Positions 1-8,705 are shown, counted from the stretch's first letter. The stretch: 64,000 bases of DNA from Rhodobacteraceae bacterium SB2 (GCA_001642945.1 LGRT01000010.1:1-64000), one strand, 5' to 3'. The notes: generated by a model not told the origin, from the sequence alone. Numbers and translations: made by a program.

Positions 1-13
1 AAATCCTCCTCAA

Positions 14-316
14 TCAAATCGTCAAATCTGTCCCAAAGGCGCTGACGTTAGACAGGTTACAGGTAATTTTCTTGGTTGTTGGGTTGTCGATGTACTCCTG
101 AAGCCAATTATCTCTCTCTAGGGCAGGGTGCTTAAGGTAAAATTCATAAGCATAATTAACCCTATCCCAGTATTCTAGGTTCTCACGGCGTTTGTATGGG
201 CTTTCAAAGGCATTCTGAGTGCATCTATTGAAGTAGACTCTGCATGTGTCGCTACAGAACTTCCTAGTGCTTCTACGGGCTTCATATGGCCTCTCACAGT
301 GAAGACAAATACCCAT
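14..316 (-). CDS. Small zinc-ribbon-like hypothetical protein
   Basis: A 100-residue protein of unknown function. Its N-terminus has four cysteines in a C-x2-C-x13-C-x3-C arrangement (C4, C7, C21, C25; the segment FCSDTCR is typical of small zinc ribbons), so it probably binds one zinc. The rest is polar and aromatic with no recognised domain. Its ATG overlaps the stop of the gene upstream by one base (TGATG), so the two are likely translationally coupled. The surroundings are AT-rich and phage-like, which suggests an accessory origin. The zinc site is seen; any nucleic-acid role would be inference. Confidence 0.6.
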   Translation of the reverse strand: MGICLHCERPYEARRSTRKFCSDTCRVYFNRCTQNAFESPYKRRENLEYWDRVNYAYEFYLKHPALERDNWLQEYIDNPTTKKITCNLSNVSAFGTDLTI

Positions 317-555
317 CAGCTATAATCCATAGCCACAGGTTCAGGTCGCTTACGGAATGGCCCCAGTTCTGTTTCTTGAAGATGGCTTAAGCATAGCGAC
401 CAGTAAATCTGACCATCGAGATAGACTGGACTTTGACACATTAGGCAGTTGGTTCGCCAAGGGATATGCCAAGGGTGCTTTCTCGTTCTTTTCTTGGGGC
501 TATTACCTATAGCAGCACCAACGCCCTTAAGACGTTTGTCATTTTGTTTATCCAT
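316..555 (-). CDS. Small putative zinc-binding hypothetical protein
   Basis: A 79-residue protein with a basic N-terminus (KKRTRKH around residues 21-27) and a C-x2-C-x14-C-x2-H cluster (C37, C40, C55, H58) that could hold zinc. An AGGAA lies about 10 bases before the ATG. It is translationally coupled to the zinc-ribbon gene downstream through a TGATG junction, so the two probably act together. No family recognised. Phage and plasmid replication regions often carry such small zinc proteins, but nothing here proves that role. Confidence 0.55.
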   Translation of the reverse strand: MDKQNDKRLKGVGAAIGNSPKKRTRKHPWHIPWRTNCLMCQSPVYLDGQIYWSLCLSHLQETELGPFRKRPEPVAMDYS

Positions 556-666
556 TTTGGGGAGTTCCTAGAGTTGCAAATGCTGCATAGCGGCAATTCA
601 GATTTCACTACGTCTAAAGCGAAAAAGGTGACCTATCTAAGAGTTGTTGAAGCAAAGGAGAAAAGA

Positions 667-888
667 ATGCTTAGACAACTATTTAAATCAATGGTCGTGG
701 CCCGTCAGGCTGCCGCTGCAATCGAAACTTTGAAGCACATGTCTGACCGTCAGTTAGAAGATATTGGTTTCACTCGTGCAACTTATGTTGACCAAATTAA
801 AACAAGTGTTTTGGCTGAATTGGACGCAGCAGATGAACAAAAAGTAGTGGTAGCGCCTGTAAATCCAAACTTGGTTGGTGCTGTTTAA
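667..888 (+). CDS. DUF1127 domain protein
   Basis: A 73-residue protein. The open frame extends further upstream, but the ATG at 667 is chosen because AAAGGAG sits just before it and DUF1127 proteins start close to their arginine-rich helix. The hallmark is the segment MSDRQLEDIGFTR near residues 28-40, matching the common 'LsDrqLaDIGltR' pattern. In alphaproteobacteria short DUF1127 proteins have been linked to RNA and phosphate-related regulation; this one has a longer acidic and valine-rich tail than the minimal 45-residue forms. It converges with a small minus-strand ORF, overlapping by four bases. Confidence 0.8.
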   Translation: MLRQLFKSMVVARQAAAAIETLKHMSDRQLEDIGFTRATYVDQIKTSVLAELDAADEQKVVVAPVNPNLVGAV

Positions 889-1076
889 TCTACTTTCGTT
901 GACTTCATACTGAAGAAGTTCATCAACTTTTTGCCTTGTTGCGTCAACTGCCCTTTGCTGTCCACAAACCCAGCGATGTGCGCTCTTTGAATAGTGCTGT
1001 CGTTGGTGTGGGGAGTAAAAAACTGTTGGCGTTCAGCATTACGTACCTGTTGGAATGCAATCAACCGACCTAGCAT
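885..1076 (-). CDS. Small hypothetical protein, possible winged-helix
   Basis: A 63-residue ORF with a plausible ribosome binding site (AAGGA about 9 bases before the ATG). The second half, with AGFVDSKGQLTQQGKKL, resembles the end of a small winged-helix domain, where a glycine turn separates two strands before a last helix. It is too short to assign. Its stop overlaps the end of the convergent DUF1127 gene by four bases. It may be a real small gene or a chance ORF. Confidence 0.4.
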   Translation of the reverse strand: MLGRLIAFQQVRNAERQQFFTPHTNDSTIQRAHIAGFVDSKGQLTQQGKKLMNFFSMKSTKVD

Positions 1077-1277
1077 AACTTCATCCTTAACTGCCCTAAA
1101 GCATTAGAATTGTCTTGCTGGCTACGACACAACCATACATGAAGTTTTGCCTTTTTGATATAATAAAGTTCACCCTCTGCAGGTAACCACCATCTTGAAG
1201 TCAGTAGTACTTATGTGGAATGCTTGCTTCTGAGATCTAAGTCACTTTTCAAGAGCAAATCACTTAAAGGGTAATAA

Positions 1278-1805
1278 ATGCTTAGGTTCCTACAAATAAT
1301 TATTGTGTCAATCGTTCTTGCAGGGTGTGCATTTAAGCCATCGATAGATGACGCTAAGTTATCGGATAAAACCTTCGAGCTAGAACAGTTTTTCGACGGT
1401 AAAGTTAAAGCATACGGTCAATTCCAAGATGTCTTAGGAAATGTGAGTAGACGTTTTGTTGTTGATATAGACGGATCATGGGACGGTGAAGCACTTACTT
1501 TAGTAGAAGACTTTACTTATTCGGACGACACCACAGAACAGCGAATTTGGACTTTAGCAAAGGGTGATGGCGATACTTGGACTGGAGATGCCAAAGGAGT
1601 AATCGGTGAAGCAAAAGGCCAGATCGAAGGTGATACGTTTTACTGGGCTTATAAAATAGATTTGCCACTTCCCGATGGAGAAATGAGAGTTTCGTTTGAT
1701 GATTACATGTGGCTGCTGGACGATGATAGAGTTCTCAATATCGCCTACATGTCGAAGTGGGGATTTCCTTTGGGGCAAGTCACCATCATGTTTGAAAAGC
1801 TATAG
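1278..1805 (+). CDS. DUF3833 family lipoprotein
   Basis: A 175-residue lipoprotein: a short basic start, a hydrophobic stretch and the lipobox LAGC with C17 as the lipidation site. The mature part reads like the DUF3833 family (FELEQFFDGKVKAYGQFQD, then a beta-rich body and the ending MSKWGFPLGQVTIMFEKL), a family of unknown function expected at the outer membrane. AAAGGG precedes the ATG. It stands alone between the small ORFs and a divergent-looking gap, with no operon partner. Family assignment is from memory of conserved motifs. Confidence 0.8.
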   Translation: MLRFLQIIIVSIVLAGCAFKPSIDDAKLSDKTFELEQFFDGKVKAYGQFQDVLGNVSRRFVVDIDGSWDGEALTLVEDFTYSDDTTEQRIWTLAKGDGDTWTGDAKGVIGEAKGQIEGDTFYWAYKIDLPLPDGEMRVSFDDYMWLLDDDRVLNIAYMSKWGFPLGQVTIMFEKL

Positions 1806-1906
1806 TTAGATTAGCTTAGCTCTCTCACAAATATAGTTGTCCTATGATAATGCCAGTTTATTATACATGATTAGACCAATACGCTTACTGGACTGGGGAA
1901 TGAACC

Positions 1907-2794
1907 ATGAGAATATTATTTACTGGTGGATCAGGTAAAGCAGGAAAGCACAGCGTGGCATACTTGTTAGAGCAAGGCCATTCAGTTCTTAACCTCGACC
2001 AGGTCAATTTTGACCATCCAAAGGTTTTAACTCGCCTTGCAGATATTACAGACGCTGGGCAAGTGTTTGATGTAATGGGTAGCTACGCAAATTATGATGA
2101 GTTGGCTCAAGGTGCGGGTGTCCCAAAGTTCGATGCTGTTGTCCATTTTGCAGCAGTCCCACGCTTGCTCATGACGAGTGATAACGAATGCTACAGGGTT
2201 AATACTCTTGGAACTTACAATGTCATAGATGCCGCTATCAAAATGGGTGTGCGAAAAGTGATATTCGCATCTTCAGAGACAACTTACGGAATTTGTTTTG
2301 CTGATGGTGAGGTGAAGCCAGATTACTTGCCCATTGATGAAGAGCATCCGACTATACCAGAAGACAGTTATGCAATGTCAAAAGTAGTGAACGAGGCGAC
2401 TGCTCAAAGTTTTCAACGCAGAACTGGTATCGATATTTATGGCTTGCGAATTAACAATGTCATTGAGCCGCACGAATATGTTGAAATCTTTCCTGCCTTT
2501 ATGAAGAATCCAGATTTAAGACGGCGAAATATCTTCTCCTACATCGATGCTCGTGATCTTGGGCAGATGGTTCAAAAGTGCTTACAAACGGATGGGCTAG
2601 GGTATCAAGTTTTCAATGTATCTAATGATGACCATTCAGTTGGTTTAACATCGGAGGAGTTGATCAAAACTTACTACCAACACGTTCCTCTGAAGACCAA
2701 CGATATTCCCAAGAGCTTTTATTCAAATGAAAAAGCCAAACGTTTGTTAGGCTTCAAGCCTGAGTATAGCTGGCGAGATTATATTAAACCCTAA
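1907..2794 (+). CDS. NAD(P)-dependent epimerase/dehydratase (extended SDR)
   Basis: A 295-residue extended short-chain dehydrogenase. The N-terminal Rossmann motif is GGSGKAG (residues 7-13). The active site shows serines at 122-123 and the YxxxK pair at Y155 and K159 (SYAMSKV). Length fits sugar-nucleotide epimerases and dehydratases, but the substrate cannot be told; the loop FADGEVKPDYLPIDEEHP resembles the NAD-dependent epimerase group found in many marine bacteria. No sugar-nucleotide or polysaccharide genes lie next to it, so it is an isolated accessory enzyme. Confidence 0.85.
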   Translation: MRILFTGGSGKAGKHSVAYLLEQGHSVLNLDQVNFDHPKVLTRLADITDAGQVFDVMGSYANYDELAQGAGVPKFDAVVHFAAVPRLLMTSDNECYRVNTLGTYNVIDAAIKMGVRKVIFASSETTYGICFADGEVKPDYLPIDEEHPTIPEDSYAMSKVVNEATAQSFQRRTGIDIYGLRINNVIEPHEYVEIFPAFMKNPDLRRRNIFSYIDARDLGQMVQKCLQTDGLGYQVFNVSNDDHSVGLTSEELIKTYYQHVPLKTNDIPKSFYSNEKAKRLLGFKPEYSWRDYIKP

Positions 2795-2896
2795 TTCTTT
2801 AGTGACCTCCACTACATTCCGCCAATTCCAGAAATACATGATACTTTCAAACAAAACTCCTAGCTCTACATTGCAAACCAATATTAGACTTGCCTT

Positions 2897-3430
2897 ATGA
2901 CGGAAAGCGTACAGCTAGATGAGCTAGACCAGTATTTGTCTTCTGATGAAAGTCCAGAGGATTGTATGATGCTTTCTGATCTTGATGGTCTGCTTCACGG
3001 TGTCATTTGCTCTCCCTCCCCGGTCTCATCTGATGTGTGGATGACGGCAGGGCTTGGTGCTGAACCAAAAGAATTACCTGATTGGGTCGTGAATACCCTC
3101 ACTGATCGCTATATGGAGATTGCCCAAGGTCTTGCTCATGATCCGATGGTTGTCGAGCCAATATTCTGGCAAGCCAAGGCAGGACATCTGATTGCAATGG
3201 ATTGGTGTGAGGGCTTCATGAAGGCTGTCAGCTTAAATCCAAAAGAGTGGCTTAGATTAAGTGAGAGTGGCTCAGACGGACATCTAATGACTCCTATCTT
3301 ACTTCATATGATTGATGAAGAAGGCAACTCGATGATGGGAATAACACAAGATCAACTGGACAAGGCCTTAGATCAGGCTTCTGAAGTTATCCCTGATACT
3401 GTTGCTAGAATTTACCTATACTGGCAGTAA
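2897..3430 (+). CDS. UPF0149 (YecA/YgfB-like) family protein
   Basis: A 177-residue acidic helical protein. Its start matches the UPF0149 pattern: 'LDQYLSSDESPEDCMMLSDL' followed by DGLLHGVICSPSPVSSDVWM, then a helical GFMKAV and a PILLH segment. It lacks the C-terminal SEC-C zinc tail carried by some YecA proteins. Function of the family is poorly known. No clear Shine-Dalgarno is visible ahead of the ATG. It stands alone. Confidence 0.75.
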   Translation: MTESVQLDELDQYLSSDESPEDCMMLSDLDGLLHGVICSPSPVSSDVWMTAGLGAEPKELPDWVVNTLTDRYMEIAQGLAHDPMVVEPIFWQAKAGHLIAMDWCEGFMKAVSLNPKEWLRLSESGSDGHLMTPILLHMIDEEGNSMMGITQDQLDKALDQASEVIPDTVARIYLYWQ

Positions 3431-3494
3431 CAAAAAAGGTTCCGTATATGGAATGAGGGATCCCGATTATCAGGTAGTAATATTATAATTCATA

Positions 3495-3923
3495 TTAACT
3501 TAAGTACTTCCCCTTAAGTTTATTAATATCATAACTATCAATCTTAAGTCCTTTGGGAGTATCTATACTTAAGGGGATTAAGACTTCTAAACCACTCATC
3601 TCTTTACAATACTGATAAATAATATCTCTAAAGACATGAACTGATCTGTCTAAGTCTAAGTGTCTTACTATCAAGCAGTCATGAACTGGATAAGCTGGTA
3701 TGTTCTCTTTCATTAGAGCTTCTAAAGTCAGCATCATTATTTCTGCTTCATGGTAGGATAAGAACCCAGCACCATTAATGTAGCCTTCAACTTTTCCATC
3801 AGCCCCATAACGAGGTTCAAGTTGTTTCAATGCTGGTACGGCTTTAATCAAGTCTTTCTTGAACCTTTTCCATCCTTCATCTGTAAGACCAGTTTCTTCA
3901 ACAAGACTGAGCGAGTTCAGCTT
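3495..3923 (-). pseudogene. C-terminal remnant of a phage/plasmid-type replicase (tentative)
   Basis: The frame is open from 3923 down to 3495 but has no ATG near its start; only CTG (3920) and TTG (3851) are available, so it looks like the 3' part of a longer gene. The product includes IPAYPVHDCLIVR, a 'PVHD' turn like that in C-terminal palm regions of some phage polymerases and replicases, followed by helices ending in KLKGKYLS. The first 26 bases overlap the 59-residue ORF upstream in a different frame, consistent with a frameshift that split one gene. The replicase assignment is weak; a translationally coupled separate gene with an unusual start is the alternative. Confidence 0.4.
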
Positions 3924-4077
3924 TTAGCATCCCCGTTGTATCATCCATAAAGTTGTTTCTGTCCTCTCTGGATTGAAAAGTCCAAATACAAACTGTGTCT
4001 TTCCCATGGTAAATCGCTTTTAACTCATCATCTATGTCACAAATGTTTTGTGGTATCTCGGCTTTGATACAGTACAT
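3898..4077 (-). CDS. Short hypothetical protein (59 aa), possibly the 5' part of a split gene
   Basis: A 59-residue ORF starting at an ATG at 4077, five bases after the stop of the gene upstream, beginning MYCIKAEIPQ. It has no recognised domain. It ends in a frame overlapping the start of the replicase-like remnant (3495-3923) by 26 bases. Tight spacing to the 106-residue gene suggests a real operon 4403 to 3495 on the minus strand. Whether it is a complete small gene or the front half of a frameshifted one cannot be settled from one sequence. Confidence 0.4.
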   Translation of the reverse strand: MYCIKAEIPQNICDIDDELKAIYHGKDTVCIWTFQSREDRNNFMDDTTGMLKAELAQSC

Positions 4078-4082
4078 TTAAG

Positions 4083-4403
4083 TTAATCTTTCTCAGTGTT
4101 ATTATTCAGTACTCCGTTGATAAACTCAACTAAGACTGGCCCACTCAAGGGCATAACTTCCCTGACACTAAAGTTCTCACTCTGATTTTCAATAAAGTTC
4201 ACCCTGTGCTGGTCAGCAACTGCTCTAGCTTCTTCATCAGGGTAAGTGTTGATGCCAATAGCTGAGGTATCTCCAGTCTGAACAAATAAGGAGATGATGT
4301 TATTGGGAAAGGGGCCTGACTTACTGTATTGTTGCGCCCAACCTTTAAGTTCCTCTGGCGTATCAAACTCAAACATTACAACATTTGCTACAGTCATCGT
4401 CAT
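4083..4403 (-). CDS. Hypothetical protein, 106 aa
   Basis: A 106-residue soluble protein preceded by AGAGGG close to the ATG. It has a small alpha-beta look: a strand (NVVMFEFDT), a helix (PEELKGWAQQY), then VQTGDTSAIGINTYPDEEAR, which resembles the strand-loop-helix of dimeric ferredoxin-like barrel proteins. No family recognised. First gene of a three-ORF minus-strand run that ends in the replicase-like remnant. Confidence 0.5.
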   Translation of the reverse strand: MTMTVANVVMFEFDTPEELKGWAQQYSKSGPFPNNIISLFVQTGDTSAIGINTYPDEEARAVADQHRVNFIENQSENFSVREVMPLSGPVLVEFINGVLNNNTEKD

Positions 4404-4454
4404 TAGCCCTCTTCATTCGCATAAACTCGAATGCAGCACTAATTATTCAGCGGG

Positions 4455-4664
4455 TCAACTGATTGATGATGGCAGTGGTGTTTTAATAAAGGACAGCATT
4501 GAATGGATTGCCATTTGCTCTAATTCTTCAAAGTAGCCAACGAACTGGTCACCAGTGGGGTACCTTGTAGGCCAGACACGATGTATGTACCCACGGTTGA
4601 TTGTCATTATACGTTTATTAATCTCGCTTAACTGGGCTACCAGCTTCCGGTACAAACCTGACAC
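4455..4664 (-). CDS. Doubtful small hypothetical protein
   Basis: A 69-residue ORF starting with GTG. The composition (KLVAQLSEINKRIMTINRGY, then EELEQMAIHSML) would fit a small helical protein, and it is co-directional with the genes that follow on the minus strand. No good ribosome binding site and no recognised family. It is listed because nothing else explains this stretch. Confidence 0.25.
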   Translation of the reverse strand: MSGLYRKLVAQLSEINKRIMTINRGYIHRVWPTRYPTGDQFVGYFEELEQMAIHSMLSFIKTPLPSSIS

Positions 4665-4757
4665 CCTAAAAATATAAAAATAAGAAATAAGTTTGACCTT
4701 TGGTTAATGTTCCGTAGTTTTAATATGTGGTCAAAAACTAAGGCGGTTAATTGAACT

Positions 4758-5687
4758 ATGAACCCTCAATGGGAATATACGAACACAAAGATTTCTCGGG
4801 AGTTTACTAAACAAAATTATTCTCGCCATCTTAATGATATGGGTTCTCAGGGCTGGGAATTGGTTACCGTAGATACCTATGCCGACCAAGGTTTTAATTT
4901 ACTTTATTGGAAAAGGCCCTTCGGGGCTAAAAGCGGCCTGGAAGTAGAAAGTAATTCAGTTGAGGAAAGTGAGAAGATTGATAACGATCTCAAGATGAAA
5001 AAAGACACCTTAATTGATGAAAGAGTTCAAACACCGCCTCCAGTTGGAACGTCCAAAGCGATTAAACCAATCTTCGCCTCTATAGTAAGATACGTCATAC
5101 AAGATGGCTTTATGGACAAAATGCTTGGAGAAATATGTGACGGTCCATCGCCTGAAGCCCTAGCTCAATACACACTTCAAATCTCAGCATCTGAAATAGT
5201 CAATGTAACTATGGTACCTGAGTTAGATGATATGATTAAAAAAGAAGAAACGGGGGTAAATTGGTTAGATACTGTCGAACATATGTTAGTTAAGTTCTCT
5301 AATGGCAGCAGGACCGATGCATGCTCCGGAGCAATATTGTTTGATTGGCACAACGATCATAATGAATGGCAGTTGCAAAATAAAACTAAGGTGCTGTCAG
5401 CTGTAAAGTATCGGGTTAAAGAGGGCTTTGTAGATGAGTTTCTAAACGCTGTTATGACCCCATCAGAAATCCCAATGAAAATACGTAAGACAATTATTCA
5501 AACTGATGAACAGGAGTTTTACGAGTTAGGTATCGCCGGTCTAGAAGAGAAAATTGAAACGGAAGACGAAGAAGTTAATTGGCTTGATACCGTAGAACAT
5601 TTACTTGAATTTTTTGGCGATAGCCGGACTGACGCTTGTTCTGGAGTGGTCAACATATGGAACAACCCGAAGTTTCTACAAGATTGA
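4758..5687 (+). CDS. DUF4177-like protein with a tandem-duplicated domain
   Basis: A 309-residue protein of unknown function. Residues 5-55 fit DUF4177: a W-E-Y start, then NDMGSQGWELVTV and a final YWKRPF. After an acidic linker come two copies of a roughly 90-residue unit (about 106-196 and 212-302). Each starts with a strand-helix (IVRYVIQDGFMDKML; AVKYRVKEGFVDEFL) and ends with the signature VNWLDTVEH...F...SRTDACSG. The repeat start resembles ferredoxin-like barrels of the antibiotic-monooxygenase type, but the ending is not known to me. Soluble, with no signal peptide; no operon partner. Confidence 0.6.
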   Translation: MNPQWEYTNTKISREFTKQNYSRHLNDMGSQGWELVTVDTYADQGFNLLYWKRPFGAKSGLEVESNSVEESEKIDNDLKMKKDTLIDERVQTPPPVGTSKAIKPIFASIVRYVIQDGFMDKMLGEICDGPSPEALAQYTLQISASEIVNVTMVPELDDMIKKEETGVNWLDTVEHMLVKFSNGSRTDACSGAILFDWHNDHNEWQLQNKTKVLSAVKYRVKEGFVDEFLNAVMTPSEIPMKIRKTIIQTDEQEFYELGIAGLEEKIETEDEEVNWLDTVEHLLEFFGDSRTDACSGVVNIWNNPKFLQD

Positions 5688-5990
5688 TTGTGGAGAGCAT
5701 CCTCAAAAAATGACCCCACCTATTAAACAAAGCCAAATTAATCCAAAGCCCATCTAGCTCCAGCCTCCAATCCACTATGCTGAATACTGCTGTTACAGAT
5801 ACTTTTTACCCTTATCTAGGGGATCAGAGGTCGTTTGGTTCAGTGACATTGATCGGATAGCCGCCAGCTGATGTCACTTACATAAGCGATAATAGGCACT
5901 AGCGTAGTGGGTTGGTGAGCTTGTTTTCTTTCGTTCTCAAAGCAATATCTAATTAAGTCTGAGCAGCGCGGATATTGTCTTCAATCTGAA
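5688..5990. other. Intergenic stretch, nothing recognised
   Basis: About 300 bases between the duplicated-domain gene and the YczE-type gene. No RNA gene, coding remnant or strong hairpin was seen. It probably holds the promoter of the downstream membrane protein. Confidence 0.4.
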
Positions 5991-6722
5991 ATGGCCGATA
6001 ATCTTAAAAATTATCGATCGACAAATCAAATAAGCGGTAATACGTGCCATTCTATGAAAGCGCTCATGAACCTCTTGTCTCTGAAGACGGTGCCCACCTT
6101 ATTTTGGACTGCGCCCAGTACATTCACAATTAGACCTCCTTTTGTTTCCGTGGTCTTTTTGCTTTTAGGTCTGGTAATTTTTGGGCTAGGTCATGCTATT
6201 CTATTTGCTTCCAATTTAGGCGTCAGCCCTTGGATGGTTCTAAGTCAGGGCATCACAGTTCAAACCGGCTGGAGCATTGGTTGGACGATAGTTGTTGTTA
6301 GCTTTCTTGTTTTGATGTTTTGGATACCACTTAAGCAAGTTCCAGGATTAGGCACCTTCATAAATTTCTTTGTTGTTGCTGCAGTGGTAGATGTGTCGAT
6401 TAAATTTTTGCCTTCATTTGATCATTTCTTAGCTCAAAGTCTTCAAGCCTTAATTGGGATATTTTTCATCGCGATCGGGACTGGGGTTTACCTAATCGCA
6501 AATCTAGGCCCCGGCCCAAGAGATGGTTTGATGACTGGCCTTCAAAGAGTGACCAATTTTCCCTTGGCATATGTAAGAAATGGGCTTGAACTTACTGTAG
6601 TGATTGTGGGGTGGTGTATTGGTGGAACCGCAGGGATTGCTACCCTAACGTTTGCTTTATTTATTGGACCAGCAACTGCTATAGCTATGCAATTTTTAAA
6701 TTATTCATTCCCTAAACCTTAA
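5991..6722 (+). CDS. YczE/YyaS/YitT-type integral membrane protein
   Basis: A 243-residue polytopic protein, or about 218-222 residues if translation begins at M22 or M26 (6054 or 6066), since the first 25 residues are polar and no start has a convincing ribosome binding site. About five membrane segments follow. Hallmarks of the YczE family are visible: a glycine-rich first helix (LGLVIFGLGHAILFASNLGVSPW), the loop NLGPGPRDGLMTGLQR and a final helix ending FIGPATAI. The family is widespread and of uncertain function, with transport suspected. No linked genes point to a substrate. Confidence 0.75.
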   Translation: MADNLKNYRSTNQISGNTCHSMKALMNLLSLKTVPTLFWTAPSTFTIRPPFVSVVFLLLGLVIFGLGHAILFASNLGVSPWMVLSQGITVQTGWSIGWTIVVVSFLVLMFWIPLKQVPGLGTFINFFVVAAVVDVSIKFLPSFDHFLAQSLQALIGIFFIAIGTGVYLIANLGPGPRDGLMTGLQRVTNFPLAYVRNGLELTVVIVGWCIGGTAGIATLTFALFIGPATAIAMQFLNYSFPKP

Positions 6723-6844
6723 TCAATAATTTGTGTCATAACCTAATTTTTTCGGAACCACATTGTTGATATTTCAACTAGCTAGCCCCATTCGTCTGCT
6801 AAGTGAAACTTTAAATTTTCTAGTCGTTGGTTTAAACTCAGACC

Positions 6845-7630
6845 TCATGTAAAAATAGCGATATGCTGGATACAATCCATTATTCGGTCTCCGTCATTAT
6901 TCCAGACCTGCATTTCCTGTGATGAATATCCATGTCGGATATATTTTGTGGCGGTGCGCAGCAGGAACCAACCATTTTCTGTTGTTGGGTTGTCACTCAG
7001 CATGTTGATATTCCAATTCATTGAACTCAGTGCGTTTAGCTGGGTTAGGGTAGTAAGTGCAGTCGGTGGTGCGTCGGTCAGGGCAATTAGCGCAGTGACA
7101 CCTTCATGTGAGTATGGATCAACATGGCGTGACCAGACGGTTATGTCTGGATTGTCAGAACCACTAAGAAGTTCTGGGCCGGTGGCATGAATTCGATCAA
7201 AATTGGTCAGAAAATTCGGCGCCGCATTATGCGGAATTAGTTTTTTGCCCATTTGCGGTTTTACTGATAGCGGATGCTTTGGATAATCTATTTCCTGGGT
7301 CATTTGCCGGCTGATCCCAAATGTAAAATAACCGTAAGTTCCGGGGCCGGCGTCGCTGTCGAGATGCGCTTCAAATGTCACATTGTTTTTGCCGCGTCTT
7401 AGCATTTTGTGGCTGATCTGTAATTTGCCGTCTGTCGGACCAACAAAATTGATTTGTACGGTGCGAAGTGGCGGCAAATCAGTGTAACTGTTGACGATAG
7501 CTTCATGCAGTAGTGATGCGGTCAATCCACCGTAGGCAGTACGGCCCTGTTTCCAATTTTCGTCAATTTCAATTTCATAATTGGGTGCTGATGCGCGAAA
7601 AGCCGTCAGCAGAGATGAGAAAGCTGTCAT
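6845..7630 (-). CDS. Acyl-CoA thioesterase-like double-hotdog protein
   Basis: A 261-residue protein of the TesB-like thioesterase group (two hotdog folds in one chain). The first half has WKQGRTAYGGLTASLLHEA, the position of the hotdog helix with its glycine pair, and LRTVQINFVGPTDGKL. The second has ALIALTDAPPTALTTL and a final WFLLRTATKYIRHGYSSQEMQVWN, as in PF13622-type proteins. It would hydrolyse acyl-CoA thioesters in the cytoplasm; the acyl chain is unknown. It appears monocistronic. Confidence 0.75.
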   Translation of the reverse strand: MTAFSSLLTAFRASAPNYEIEIDENWKQGRTAYGGLTASLLHEAIVNSYTDLPPLRTVQINFVGPTDGKLQISHKMLRRGKNNVTFEAHLDSDAGPGTYGYFTFGISRQMTQEIDYPKHPLSVKPQMGKKLIPHNAAPNFLTNFDRIHATGPELLSGSDNPDITVWSRHVDPYSHEGVTALIALTDAPPTALTTLTQLNALSSMNWNINMLSDNPTTENGWFLLRTATKYIRHGYSSQEMQVWNNDGDRIMDCIQHIAIFT

Positions 7631-8208
7631 GCGGTAATCATAAACAGCCCGGTTTCAACTCGCAAGCTGGCGATTTAATTAACGGGAATGACATTGTTAG
7701 ACCGAGTAAAAATTGATGAAAACTGTGAAATTAAATTATAAATAGTTGTATGCAAATTTCGCAACATTGTGATCTCTTTCCAAGCCTTTTCCAATTGGTG
7801 AGTTTTAATTAATCTGGATCCGCCTGCCTAAGAATGCGTTCTCTAAGCGAAATTTAAAGTCTCAATCCTGCAATTAAGCCTACTCCAATCAGGGTTTAGC
7901 GTCTTGAAAACAATGCCCAAATCACAAATTCAATTATCACCGCAAATGCGAGGTTACAGTACTCTATTGGTGCAAGAAAAGCGGCTTCTGCCATTTGTCT
8001 TAGCCCTCTAGAACTGTCCTAGTATTTAACTGCCACAGGAGGATGTCAGGATGGTGCTGAAGTGTTTTTCTTATGGAGATGTATTGTGAAGTTGTTGCGC
8101 GCGATTGATGTTCACTTTGTCGATGTTTAGGAAGTCGTGCGTACGTGTCGCAAAACTGGGATTTCAGAGATCCTATCCAACTTAAAGATGCGATGGGATG
8201 TTATACGA
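7631..8208. other. Gap with a short membrane-protein remnant
   Basis: No intact gene of normal size is seen. Within it, at 7896-7994 on the minus strand, a 32-residue reading (listed separately) looks like the end of a drug/metabolite transporter, so the gap is probably decayed coding DNA. Confidence 0.4.
7896..7994 (-). pseudogene. Possible C-terminal remnant of an EamA/DMT transporter
   Basis: The 32-residue reading MAEAAFLAPIEYCNLAF... matches the familiar last-helix pattern of EamA-type transporters ('A.A.flAPfeY..l.wA...'). No upstream transporter sequence remains in frame, so this is at most a remnant. The resemblance rests on about fifteen residues and could be chance. Confidence 0.3.
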
Positions 8209-8472
8209 CTATTGGCGCTGATGCGTGTCTTGTTGATCCATAAAGCTCGGCTTCTTTTTAACCTCAATTTCAAAAAGTGCTTGGTAACCGTCGAAGTCTT
8301 GCAACATCATCTCTGCAACATGTTGTCCCATTGATGTTATTTCGTTGCGCCAGTCTAAGAAACCATTACGTCGCGCTGTAATTACAGCCTCCTTAATGGT
8401 GTCTAAACCGTACGTTATTTGACAGTGCCAAATGATATGCTCAAGCAGACGTTCTTCGTTGATACTACGCAT
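8209..8472 (-). CDS. Hypothetical protein, 87 aa
   Basis: An 87-residue soluble, mostly helical protein (MRSINEERLLEHIIWHCQIT...), with a CGAGG a few bases ahead of the ATG. No family recognised. It lies just beyond the GGACA repeat cluster and the decayed replication genes, on the same strand, so it could have belonged to the same mobile element. Confidence 0.45.
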   Translation of the reverse strand: MRSINEERLLEHIIWHCQITYGLDTIKEAVITARRNGFLDWRNEITSMGQHVAEMMLQDFDGYQALFEIEVKKKPSFMDQQDTHQRQ

Positions 8473-8705
8473 AGAAACCTCGTTCTAAGTTAAACGGAGG
8501 CTCCCAACAGTTTGGCTACACGTTAAATAAAACTGCTCAATTACTAGATTTCAACAACATTTTTTTTGACGTTACGTCGGGTCGAGGCCGCACCGCAAAA
8601 AAGATTTATCAAAAACCGGCGTCAACGTCAAAAAGTCAATGCGCCGAACAAAAATTTGCATTAAAAACGATCAGGCAAGCATAGAAACTTATTTACTCTG
8701 ACAAA

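Noticed and set aside
4294-4536. An 80-codon plus-strand ORF
   Set aside because: It lies antisense to the 106-residue gene, which has a better start and composition.
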